A stretch of DNA of 5,744 nt. Source: Eggerthellaceae bacterium. GTDB taxonomy: Bacteria; Actinomycetota; Coriobacteriia; Coriobacteriales; Eggerthellaceae. Position 1 is the stretch's first letter. Every line of letters begins with the position of its first letter. The notes beneath the pieces were generated by a model. It made no database searches and was not told the origin of the DNA. It saw only the letters and a list, made by a program, of their open reading frames with translations. Both the position numbers and the translations under genes were made by a program. The DNA lies in contig JAFUCW010000236.1 of NCBI GenBank assembly GCA_017459485.1, positions 1 through 5,744 of the forward strand, given 5' to 3'. Below are positions 1 through 5,744 of the stretch, piece by piece.

Positions 1-26
1 CATTTGTTGCTGAAGCCCATGGAAGT

Positions 27-85
27 CTGGGTAAGTTGCGGTTGAGTCACGCCCTGCATACACCTGGGTACGTTGCGGTTGAGTC
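27..85. repeat. Pair of 22-bp direct repeats, 37-bp period
   Basis: The 22-bp segments at 27-48 and 64-85 are identical except for one base (CTGGGTA, then A or C, then GTTGCGGTTGAGTC) and start 37 bp apart. The GTTGC-G core recurs in degenerate form at 6-12, 109-115 (again exactly 37 bp on) and 142-148, so the whole 1-160 stretch looks like a decayed tandem array. It lies just downstream of the metY-like gene and runs towards the left edge, so further copies may lie outside the window. The 22-bp repeat with a 15-bp gap is too short and too variable for a normal CRISPR array. Function is unknown. Confidence 0.6.
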
Positions 86-183
86 TCCTCACGCATATTC
101 ATGGACTCGTTGCAGCCAAACATCCGGGCGCATCAAGGTCTGCTGCGGTCAGAAGTCCATCTCGCACGCTTTCACCCGTTTCC

Positions 184-1470
184 CTATTGGTGCGCAGCCG
201 CGAACCCCCTCTCCAGGTCGGCAAGGATGTCGTCGATGTGCTCGGTGCCGATTGAAAGGCGAATCGTGTTGGGGCGTATACCAGCAGCTGCTAGTTCTTC
301 GGCGGACAACTGCGAATGCGTGGTGGTCGCCGGATGTATGACCAAGCTCTTCACGTCGGCAACGTTGGCCAGCAGGCTAAAGACCTGAAGCGCGTCGATG
401 AAAGCGTGCGCCTGTTCCTGCCCGCCCTTCACGTCGAAAGTGAATATGGTCGCGCCGCCATTCGGGAAGTAGCGTTGGTATAGCTCGTGCTGTGGGTGGT
501 CGGGTAAGCTCGGATGGTCGATGTGTTCGACCAAGGGATGATCTGCGAGGAATTTGACGACCGCAAGCGTGTTGTGCACGTGGCGCTCGAGCCGCAAGGA
601 GAGGGTTTCGACCCCCTGCAGCAACAAAAACGCGTTGAAGGGCGAAATGCAGGCGCCGGTGTCGCGCAGGAGCACGGCGCGGATGTAGGTGGCGAAGGCG
701 GCCGAACCTGCTGCGTCCACGAACGACACACCATGGTAGCTGGGGTTTGCGTCGGCAATCGGTGCGTAGGCACCCGCTGCTTTCCAGTCGAACGTCCCGC
801 CATCCACGATAATGCCGCCAAGCGTGGTGCCATGTCCGCCAATGAACTTGGTGGCGGAGTGCACCACTATGTCGGCGCCATGCTCTATGGGGCGCAGCAA
901 ATAGGGTGTTGCAAAGGTGTTGTCCACGACAAGAGGAATTTGGTGCGCATGCGCAATGGCTGCCAGTGCGTCGATGTCGGGGATGTCGCTCGTGGGATTG
1001 CCAAGTGTTTCCACGAAAATAGCTTTCGTGTTGGGACGGATAGCTGCTTCCACCTGCGCATGGTCGTGGATGTCCACGAAGGTCGTATCGATGCCATAGA
1101 GGGGCAGGGTGTGCGCAAGAAGGTTATAGGTGCCGCCGTATACACTTACCTGCGACACGATATGTTCGCCTGCCTGGGCAAGCGCTTGTATGGTGTAGGT
1201 GATAGCTGCCGCGCCACTGGAAAGAGCTAGTGCCGCCACGCCGCCTTCAAGCGCTGCAATGCGCTTTTCGAGCACTTCCTGGGTGGAATTGGTCAGGCGT
1301 CCGTAGATGTTGCCCGCGTCCGCAAGGCCGAATCGGGCGGCGGCATGGGCAGAGTCGCGGACCACGTAGGACGTGGGCTGGTAGATGGGCACGGCGCGTG
1401 CGTCGGTTGCTGGGTCGGGCTGTTCTTGTCCGACGTGGAGCTGTAGGGTTTCGAATTTGTAGTCGCTCAT
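184..1470 (-). CDS. metY: O-acetylhomoserine sulfhydrylase (aminocarboxypropyltransferase), PLP enzyme
   Basis: This 428-residue cytosolic enzyme of the Cys/Met-metabolism PLP family most likely makes L-homocysteine from O-acetyl-L-homoserine and sulfide, the direct-sulfhydrylation route to methionine. Visible marks include the N-terminal [20 protein letters not shown] segment typical of the MetY/Met17 group, IYQPTSYV (29-36), YGRLTNST (56-63), the PLP-phosphate loop SSGAAA (84-89), [10 protein letters not shown] with Asp183, and [11 protein letters not shown] with the Schiff-base Lys208. RLSIGTE (404-410) carries the carboxylate-binding Arg. Length and the roughly 50-residue insertion after the lysine fit MetY rather than the shorter MetB/MetC/MetZ enzymes. 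The reading frame stays open 22 codons upstream, but the ATG at 1470 is chosen because AGGAA lies 6 bases before it and the protein then begins [10 protein letters not shown] as in the family. The gene stands alone, behind a structured leader with an intrinsic terminator (1519-1635), so methionine-linked attenuation is likely. An O-succinylhomoserine or cysteine-synthesising variant cannot be excluded from sequence alone. Confidence 0.93.
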   Translation of the reverse strand: MSDYKFETLQLHVGQEQPDPATDARAVPIYQPTSYVVRDSAHAAARFGLADAGNIYGRLTNSTQEVLEKRIAALEGGVAALALSSGAAAITYTIQALAQAGEHIVSQVSVYGGTYNLLAHTLPLYGIDTTFVDIHDHAQVEAAIRPNTKAIFVETLGNPTSDIPDIDALAAIAHAHQIPLVVDNTFATPYLLRPIEHGADIVVHSATKFIGGHGTTLGGIIVDGGTFDWKAAGAYAPIADANPSYHGVSFVDAAGSAAFATYIRAVLLRDTGACISPFNAFLLLQGVETLSLRLERHVHNTLAVVKFLADHPLVEHIDHPSLPDHPQHELYQRYFPNGGATIFTFDVKGGQEQAHAFIDALQVFSLLANVADVKSLVIHPATTTHSQLSAEELAAAGIRPNTIRLSIGTEHIDDILADLERGFAAAHQ

Positions 1471-1518
1471 GGTTGCTTCCTTTCGATCGAGCGATGGCGG
1501 GAAAGGGTTTCGAGGCAC

Positions 1519-1546
1519 AAAAAAGGAGCCTCGCATAAGGGGCTCC
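1519..1546 (-). terminator. Rho-independent terminator in the metY leader
   Basis: Read on the minus strand, GGAGCC (1546-1541) and GGCTCC (1530-1525) form a 6-bp GC-rich stem around a 10-base loop, followed at once by six T (1524-1519). This is a standard intrinsic terminator. It sits about 50 bases upstream of the metY start codon rather than after a gene, which points to an attenuator. Its 5' arm shares four bases (1546-1543) with the 3' strand of the 10-bp leader helix, so the two structures compete. Confidence 0.8.
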
Positions 1547-1635
1547 CGGGCAGTTCGGCATACAAGGTACCTTTACGGTGTCAGGTGCGCGGAGTGGTTG
1601 CATGAGCGAACCCGACACTACGACGTGCCCGGGAG
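1519..1635 (-). promoter_or_regulatory. Structured metY leader, candidate riboswitch or attenuator
   Basis: On the minus strand the leader folds into a compact domain. CTCCCGGGCA (1635-1626) pairs perfectly over 10 bp with TGCCCGGGAG (1552-1543). Inside, GTGTCGGGT (1618-1610) pairs with ACCTGACAC (1586-1578) over 9 bp with one G-U. A short GGTA/TGCC hairpin follows (about 1570-1556). The loop of the 9-bp helix holds CATGCAACC, which recalls the GCAACC of SAM riboswitches, and AAAGGTACC lies after it. The closing helix overlaps the intrinsic terminator at 1519-1546, the usual arrangement for ligand-controlled termination. There is too little sequence between the closing helix and GCAACC for the SAM-I P2 kink-turn hairpin, and the SAM-II, SAM-IV, SAM-VI, SAH and T-box signatures that I know are not evident. 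Location before metY makes S-adenosylmethionine or a related metabolite the likeliest signal, by inference only. Confidence 0.55.
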
Positions 1636-1742
1636 TACAGCATTCGACAACACCATGCAGCCCACCAGGTTTCGGTGAAAAGACTGTCTTGTCCTTTTCG
1701 GTTCATGCGAACTCGCTCCATTCGTTGATGACAGAATATATC

Positions 1743-2102
1743 CTAGTATTTTTCTAGGTAATAGCAAGACCTCGCTTCAAGATTCACAAAGCAGGCACAT
1801 TGCGTCACTGCGTCGCGGAAATGGGCGTGCCAGGGGACCCCGATCCCGCCTTCGCAATCCCGTTCGTGGTCGCCGCATTTGTTCGCAAGGTCGAGCACCG
1901 TCTTCTCCAAGGTGCGCACGTCTTCAACGGAGGCTTCGTCGGCTTTCGGGAATTGCGCGATGTTCAGCACGATCTGCATATCGACGACCGACGCCTTCAG
2001 GCGCGCCTCAACCAGTTGGTGGCATACGTGTGTGCACGGCAATCTGTCGATGGCGCATTCGTAATCGGAGATGGATACTTTGTGTTTGCAATACTTTAGC
2101 AC
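1743..2102 (-). CDS. Small cysteine-rich protein of unknown function
   Basis: I do not recognise this protein. From GTG 2102 it has 119 residues with nine cysteines (5, 16, 23, 27, 76, 83, 102, 104, 113), several beside His, so it may bind metal. There is no signal peptide or membrane segment. The middle (about residues 30-75) looks helical and charged. Coding use is supported by composition: over residues 10-105 third codon positions are mostly G/C and second positions are not, the same bias as in the known genes here. The start is uncertain. TTG at 2123 and GTG at 2102 both lack a ribosome-binding site, and ATG 1979 would give 78 residues. The first ten and last ten codons are AT-rich and do not share the bias, so this may be the core of a truncated older gene. 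The PCTHVCHQLVEARL segment faintly recalls the effector region of metal-sensing MerR regulators, but no helix-turn-helix is present. It is followed, after about 100 bp, by the metY leader on the same strand. Confidence 0.45.
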   Translation of the reverse strand: MLKYCKHKVSISDYECAIDRLPCTHVCHQLVEARLKASVVDMQIVLNIAQFPKADEASVEDVRTLEKTVLDLANKCGDHERDCEGGIGVPWHAHFRDAVTQCACFVNLEARSCYYLEKY

Positions 2103-2121
2103 TCTACTGTGATAAAGTATC
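2074..2121. promoter_or_regulatory. Operator-like ATACTTTA repeats between divergent genes
   Basis: ATACTTTA (2091-2098) and TAAAGTAT (2113-2120) form a perfect 8-bp inverted repeat with a 14-base spacer. A further GATACTTT at 2074-2081 is perfectly inverted relative to AAAGTATC at 2114-2121. The cluster lies at the 5' end of the minus-strand small gene and 140-190 bp before the his cluster. The plus-strand pair TTGCAA (2086-2091) and GATAAA (2111-2116) is a poor -35/-10 match with 19-bp spacing, so a promoter overlapping the repeats is possible but weak. A transcription-factor site is the simplest reading. No regulator gene is visible. Confidence 0.35.
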
Positions 2122-2259
2122 AAGCAGAAAGAAGAGAGTTGATGGGGCGAAAATCAGGATGGATGATGCATGCGATGTTGATAAACCGAGAGGAAAAGCA
2201 CGCTTTGACCTTTTCAACTACAATGAAGCGTTGCTGCCGAAATACGAAAGAGTGAGATC

Positions 2260-3870
2260 GTGGATTACGTGACACCTACTGGCTTCAGAGACATTCTGCC
2301 CGACGAGGCGCTTGTGCGCGAGCGGCTTTCGCAAAGCGTCCAAGGGCTGTTTGACGAAGCGGGCTATGTGCCTGTCGAGACGCCCACGCTCGAACGCATG
2401 GATGCCATGAACGCCGCTGGGCACATCCCAGGGGCTACGTTTAAGTTGTTCGACGCCCAAGGAGAGCTTCTTGCGTTGCGTCCGGACGTGACCATGCAGG
2501 TCGCGCGCATGGTCGCCACACGGTTGCGTGGGATGGAAGACCCCATCCGCCTGCGCTACACTCAACGTGTCTTTCGCGACGTCGATACGCAGTTCGAAGC
2601 TCGCGAGATGACTCAGGTGGGCATCGAGTGCATCGGCCCTTTTGGAACCGAGGCAGACGCGGAAGTAGTGGGCCTTTGTGCTCGTGCGCTTGCGGCGACA
2701 GGACTGGAGAAGTTCACGGTCGCACTTGGGACGGTGGCGGTCCTGCGCTCGCTGCTCGAGGCGTGCAAGGCCGACGGAGCTTGGAAAAACCAGGTACTTG
2801 CGGCATACCATGCCTCGAACTTCGTTGCCCTTGACGCCCTGTGTTCGCAACCAGAGGTTCCGGAGGAGTTCGCGCAGGCCGTTCGATCCCTTCCTCGCAT
2901 ACGTGGCGGACGAGAGGCAATCGAGGAAGCCAAAGCTGTCGTCGAACCACTCGGGTGTGCGGAGGGGCTCGACGAATTTGCTGCAACCTTCGATGTTCTG
3001 GCAAATGCAGGACTTGCAGACGACCTGCTGGTTGATTTCTCGATTATGAGCAGCTTCGATTATTACACCGGCATTGTGTTCGAGGCATATGCTCCCGGTA
3101 TGGGCGAATTGCTTGGGTCGGGCGGCCGCTACGACACCATGCTCGAGGGCCTGGGTGCACCTGCGCGGCCGGCCGCTGGCTTCTCCTTCTACCTCGAACA
3201 CGTCATGGAGGCGTTTGCGGCTGCGGAAAACGCAGTCGATGGGCAGCGTCCGCTGCGCGTTGCGGTTCCGAAGGGCTCGCTTAACGAAGGATCGATCCGT
3301 GTGCTTCGCGAGGCGGGGCTTGACACCACCGGCCTCGAAGACCCGGGGCGGCAGCTGGTCATCTCCAATCCGGGAGTGGACTACATCATCGTGCGTCCGA
3401 CCGATGCGCCGGTGTTTGTGGCGCTCGGCGCTGCCGATTGTGGCATTTGCGGAAACGACAGCCTGGTCGAGTCTGGCGCCGACGTGGTCGAGCTGGTCGA
3501 TCTGTGCTTCGGTGCGTGTACGTTCGTTGTGGCCCAGCCTGCGGGAACAACGGAAGCGGTGGAGAAGCGTTATCGGAAGCTGGGCTCGATGCGCATTGCC
3601 ACGAAGTATCCCAACATCACGCGGCGCCATTTTGACGCCCAGGGCGTTCAAGTGGAAGTGGTGCAGCTGCACGGCAACATCGAGCTTGCCCCTATGGTGG
3701 GCATGGCAGAGCGCATCGTGGACATTACTGCCACGGGCACCACTTTACGCGAGAACAACCTGGAGGTGGTCGAGAACGTCATGGACTGCTCCGCCCGTTT
3801 CTTCGCCAACTCCGCTGCGTTTCGCATGGACAAGCGCGTGGTCGAGCTGGCCCGCAACCTGAAACGATGA
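2260..3870 (+). CDS. hisZ-hisG: HisZ-HisG fusion: ATP phosphoribosyltransferase, regulatory plus catalytic domains
   Basis: This single 536-residue chain carries both halves of the first enzyme of histidine synthesis, which joins ATP and PRPP to give N1-(5-phosphoribosyl)-ATP in the cytosol. Residues 1 to about 315 are HisZ, a histidyl-tRNA-synthetase-like domain without aminoacylation. Its marks are TPTGFRDILPDEA (5-17), the motif-2-like RLRYTQRVFR (97-106), SSFDYYTGIVFEAY (264-277) and LGSGGRYD (285-292). After a short Ala-rich linker, PLRVAVPKGSLNEG (331-344) opens a short-form HisG of about 205 residues. It shows ALGAADCGICGND (388-400), ATKYPNITRRHF (447-458) and the PRPP loop IVDITATGTTLRENN (486-500). 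Short HisG depends on HisZ for activity and histidine feedback and normally forms a separate-subunit hetero-octamer; here both are in one polypeptide. No stop or frame change separates the domains. The GTG start is forced: an in-frame stop lies at 2224-2226 and the N-terminus then matches HisZ. The ribosome-binding site (GAAAGAGTGAG) is only fair. hisD follows after 68 bp. Confidence 0.93.
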   Translation: MDYVTPTGFRDILPDEALVRERLSQSVQGLFDEAGYVPVETPTLERMDAMNAAGHIPGATFKLFDAQGELLALRPDVTMQVARMVATRLRGMEDPIRLRYTQRVFRDVDTQFEAREMTQVGIECIGPFGTEADAEVVGLCARALAATGLEKFTVALGTVAVLRSLLEACKADGAWKNQVLAAYHASNFVALDALCSQPEVPEEFAQAVRSLPRIRGGREAIEEAKAVVEPLGCAEGLDEFAATFDVLANAGLADDLLVDFSIMSSFDYYTGIVFEAYAPGMGELLGSGGRYDTMLEGLGAPARPAAGFSFYLEHVMEAFAAAENAVDGQRPLRVAVPKGSLNEGSIRVLREAGLDTTGLEDPGRQLVISNPGVDYIIVRPTDAPVFVALGAADCGICGNDSLVESGADVVELVDLCFGACTFVVAQPAGTTEAVEKRYRKLGSMRIATKYPNITRRHFDAQGVQVEVVQLHGNIELAPMVGMAERIVDITATGTTLRENNLEVVENVMDCSARFFANSAAFRMDKRVVELARNLKR

Positions 3871-3938
3871 AAATGTACCAGGGGCAAATATATCATTGTG
3901 ACTGTGTTCCACATGAGCTGGAGAAGTGAAGGACCGAT

Positions 3939-5219
3939 ATGAGAAGAATAACCCTACAGCCAGGTGAGTCATTCGACGAGAGCCTGCTCAACCGCACAGG
4001 AGCCTTCAACGCCGATGCGCTTGTGGCGGCCACGAACATCGTCGAAGATGTACGTACGCGCGGCGATGCGGCATTGCGCGAACTTACGGCGAAGTTCGAC
4101 GGCGTCGAGCTTGAGGAGTTCCGCGTTTCCGACGAAGCGATCGACGCGGCGCTTGCTGCCCTCGACCCCAAACTCTCCGAAGCGCTCGAACACGCTGCCG
4201 CCCAGATTCGTGAGTACCATGAGCGCCAGCTGGAGCGCGGGTGGACCTACACGCGTGAAAACGGGGCTCTGGTGGGTTGTAAGGTCGAGCCTATCGGAGC
4301 AGTGGGCATCTACGTTCCCGGCGGGCGTGCGCTCTACCCATCGAGCGTGCTCATGAACGCCATACCTGCAAGCGTGGCGGGGGTGGAACGCATCGTGTGC
4401 ACCACGCCGCCCACGAAAGACGGTACGCTCGACCCGTCCCTGGTGAAGGCATGCAAGCTGTGCGGTGTAACCGAGATCTACGCCGTAGGCGGCGCGCAGG
4501 CGATAGCGGCTCTTGCGTACGGCACCGAGTCCATCGCGCCCGTTTCGAAGATTACCGGCCCGGGAAACGCGTATGTCGCGGCGGCGAAAAAGGTCGTTTC
4601 GGGAGACGTGGGCATAGACATGATTGCAGGGCCTTCCGAGGTGTGCGTGGTGGCAGACGAATCCGCCGATCCATCCCTGGTGTCCATCGACCTTATGGCC
4701 CAGGCAGAGCATGACCCGTTGGCAAGCTGCTACCTGGTCTGCTTCGACGAGGGATACATCGATGCAGTCGAAGCTGCTGTGGCAGAGCATATCCAACAGT
4801 CCCCACGAGCCGACATCACGCGTGCTTCGCTGGACAACCAGGGGCTTGCAGTGGTCGTGGCAAACCGGGATGCAGCGCTTGAGGTGGTGAATGCGATTGC
4901 GCCCGAACACTTGGAGCTGCACGTGGCGTTCGCCGAAAGCCTGCTCGACGGTGTGCGCAACGCAGGTGCCATCTTCCTGGGCGAATGGACGCCGGAGGCG
5001 GTGGGAGACTACGTTGCGGGGCCGAATCACACGCTTCCTACGGGCGGCACGGCGCGCTTTTCCGGTCCGCTTTCGGTGGAGCAGTTCGTCAAGAAGAGCA
5101 GCATCATTCGCTACTCGCAAGAAGCGCTGCGCGACGATGCCTGGGCCATCACCCGGATTGCCGATCGCGAAGGGCTGTGGGCGCATGCCCAGTCGGTCCG
5201 CCTGAGGATTGAAGGCTGA
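3939..5219 (+). CDS. hisD: Histidinol dehydrogenase
   Basis: This 426-residue zinc enzyme catalyses the last two steps of histidine synthesis, the NAD-dependent oxidation of L-histidinol through histidinal to L-histidine. Length is normal for the family (about 425-435). Conserved segments appear in order: VGIYVPGGRALYPSSVLMN (122-140), AVGGAQAIAALAYGTE (182-197), KITGPGNAYVAAAKK (204-218), IAGPSEV (229-235), AQAEHDP (254-260), APEHLELH (321-328), GDYVAGPNHTLPTGG (356-370) and SVEQFVKK (379-386). By alignment to the E. coli enzyme from memory, the zinc ligands are Gln255, His258, Asp357 and His416, and the catalytic pair is Glu323-His324. All are present, so the enzyme should be active. ATG 3939 is preceded by AAGGA with a 5-base spacer. 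It lies 68 bp after the HisZ-HisG fusion with no terminator between, consistent with co-transcription. The downstream gap to hisC is long for a his operon and holds a large inverted repeat. Confidence 0.97.
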   Translation: MRRITLQPGESFDESLLNRTGAFNADALVAATNIVEDVRTRGDAALRELTAKFDGVELEEFRVSDEAIDAALAALDPKLSEALEHAAAQIREYHERQLERGWTYTRENGALVGCKVEPIGAVGIYVPGGRALYPSSVLMNAIPASVAGVERIVCTTPPTKDGTLDPSLVKACKLCGVTEIYAVGGAQAIAALAYGTESIAPVSKITGPGNAYVAAAKKVVSGDVGIDMIAGPSEVCVVADESADPSLVSIDLMAQAEHDPLASCYLVCFDEGYIDAVEAAVAEHIQQSPRADITRASLDNQGLAVVVANRDAALEVVNAIAPEHLELHVAFAESLLDGVRNAGAIFLGEWTPEAVGDYVAGPNHTLPTGGTARFSGPLSVEQFVKKSSIIRYSQEALRDDAWAITRIADREGLWAHAQSVRLRIEG

Positions 5220-5268
5220 TCATTTGTATGGCTGCCCCACTTGCCTTTCCGTTTGGGGTCTCGTTCAG

Positions 5269-5409
5269 TGTTCCATTTCGTCCCATTTGGGGTCGTAGTG
5301 AAAATGGGACACGCGGCAGAGGTGCCTAGGGGCATAGCAGATGTCCCATTTTCACTACGACCCCAAATGGGACGCACGCACTTCGAGTCTAAATGGAACA
5401 AGATGGGAC
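5269..5409. repeat. Compound palindrome (REPIN/MITE-like) between hisD and hisC
   Basis: The 32-bp arms at 5280-5311 and 5342-5373 are perfect reverse complements around a 30-bp spacer, which itself contains the small hairpin TGCC-TAGG-GGCA (5323-5334). Each arm is also a hairpin: GTCCCATTT at one end pairs with AAATGGGAC at the other around a 13-base loop. Diverged copies flank the core, with GTTCCATTT at 5270-5278, AAATGGAAC at 5391-5399 and AGATGGGAC at 5401-5409. TGTTCCATTT (5269-5278) is perfectly inverted relative to AAATGGAACA (5391-5400). No T-run follows, so it is not an intrinsic terminator, and transcription into hisC is possible. Two inverted hairpin units around a spacer is the layout of REPINs and of some small non-autonomous transposable elements. 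No clear target-site duplication or transposase was seen. Confidence 0.75.
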
Positions 5410-5467
5410 GTGAGCGATGCAAGGGCTCGATCGAAGATAGTTGATGGACCTGCGACATAGGAAAACA

Positions 5468-5744
5468 ATGGACAAATTGCGCAACACCAATTCTCATCTC
5501 GACGGGGTCGTTCCCTACGATCCGAAGTACTTGCCTTCGGAGGTTATGCTTTCAGCAAACGAGAATCCGGACGGCCTGCCCCAGGAAGTGGCCAGAGCTG
5601 TGGCCGATGCGCTGACGAAGTTGCCCGTGAATCGCTATCCCGATCCGCTGGCAAACGAGCTTCGCGACCAGATTGCTTCTGCCTATGGCCTTTCGCGCGA
5701 TCAGGTTCTGGTAGGCAACGGAGGAGATGAGCTGTTGTTCGACA
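5468..5744 (+). CDS. hisC: Histidinol-phosphate aminotransferase, N-terminal part (runs off window)
   Basis: The first 92 codons of a class-I/II PLP aminotransferase are present and the frame is open at the right edge. The enzyme converts imidazole-acetol phosphate and glutamate to L-histidinol phosphate. The HisC signature is clear: VPYDPKYLPSEVMLSANENP (15-34) contains the S-NENP motif, RYPDP (56-60) is the usual substrate-loop segment, and LVGNGGDELLFD (81-92) is the start of the PLP-phosphate region, with GNGGDE where most HisC proteins have GNGSDE. The PLP lysine lies beyond the edge. ATG 5468 is preferred because AGGA lies 5 bases upstream and the protein starts at the usual distance from VPYDP. 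An in-frame ATG at 5444 would add eight residues but has a poor ribosome-binding site. It follows hisD in the same direction after 248 bp, and a full gene would be about 355-360 residues. Confidence 0.93.
   Translation, partial: MDKLRNTNSHLDGVVPYDPKYLPSEVMLSANENPDGLPQEVARAVADALTKLPVNRYPDPLANELRDQIASAYGLSRDQVLVGNGGDELLFD

Noticed and set aside
27..85. Possible CRISPR array
   Set aside because: There are only two good repeats of 22 bp with a 15-bp gap, the other copies are degenerate, and no cas gene is present.
1..123. Minus-strand frame open from ATG 123 to the left edge (41 codons, Gln-rich)
   Set aside because: It has no ribosome-binding site and no coding bias, and it overlaps the direct repeats in different frames. 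It could only be judged with sequence beyond the edge.
514..1230. 238-codon plus-strand open frame across the metY region
   Set aside because: It is antisense to a clearly recognisable PLP enzyme. Long open frames opposite G/C-rich third-position genes are expected by chance, and the translation resembles no family.
1742..1758. CCTAG-7-CTAGG hairpin at the end of the small minus-strand gene
   Set aside because: It is only a 5-bp stem with no T-run on the minus-strand transcript, and it overlaps the stop codon. Too weak to call a terminator.
1800..2099. 99-codon plus-strand frame over the small cysteine-rich gene
   Set aside because: The codon-position bias favours the minus-strand frame. 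The plus frame has the typical composition of an antisense shadow.
2124..2259. His-specific T-box or His-rich attenuator upstream of hisZG
   Set aside because: No T-box signature (AGGGTGG-ACCGCG) is present, there is no run of His codons, and no terminator hairpin with a T-run was found. Only small AT-rich hairpins (for example GAAAAG/CTTTTC at 2193-2215) were seen.
2218..3672. 484-codon minus-strand open frame opposite hisZG
   Set aside because: It is an antisense shadow of a gene with complete HisZ and HisG motifs. The translation is Arg/His-rich without recognisable domains.
3969..5186. 405-codon minus-strand open frame opposite hisD
   Set aside because: Same reason: hisD retains all catalytic and zinc residues, and the reverse frame is an Arg/His-rich shadow.
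5280..5373. Intrinsic terminator after hisD
   Set aside because: The hairpin is strong but no T-run follows either orientation, and the loop and spacer are far larger than in normal terminators.

Overview
The window is a chromosomal stretch of housekeeping amino-acid biosynthesis from a moderately high-GC bacterium. Codon third positions are G/C-rich and second positions are not. A short-form, HisZ-dependent ATP phosphoribosyltransferase, a stand-alone O-acetylhomoserine sulfhydrylase and the overall protein character suggest an actinobacterium of the Coriobacteriia (Eggerthellaceae-like). This placement is inferred from general resemblance and was not tested by a search.

Layout. Positions 1-183 are non-coding or undetermined and hold two near-identical 22-bp direct repeats. 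A metY-type gene lies on the minus strand at 184-1470. Upstream of it, still on the minus strand, is a leader (about 1519-1635) with a perfect 10-bp closing helix, an internal 9-bp helix and a Rho-independent terminator. It looks like a transcription-attenuating cis-regulatory RNA for the methionine gene, but it does not fit the SAM-I layout I can recall. Next comes a small cysteine-rich minus-strand reading frame (1743 to about 2102) of unknown function, whose 5' end carries an operator-like set of ATACTTTA repeats.

From 2260 to the right edge, on the plus strand, lies a histidine biosynthesis cluster: a HisZ-HisG fusion (2260-3870), hisD (3939-5219) and the first 92 codons of hisC (5468 to the edge). 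They supply the first step of the pathway (ATP + PRPP), the last two oxidation steps, and the aminotransferase step. hisZG and hisD are 68 bp apart. hisD and hisC are separated by 248 bp that hold a perfect 32-bp inverted repeat inside a larger array of alternating GTCCCATTT boxes.

The most unusual items are the REPIN- or MITE-like palindrome between hisD and hisC, the unassigned structured leader of metY, and the HisZ-HisG fusion in a single chain. The protein calls are secure. The non-coding elements are direct sequence observations whose functions are inferred.
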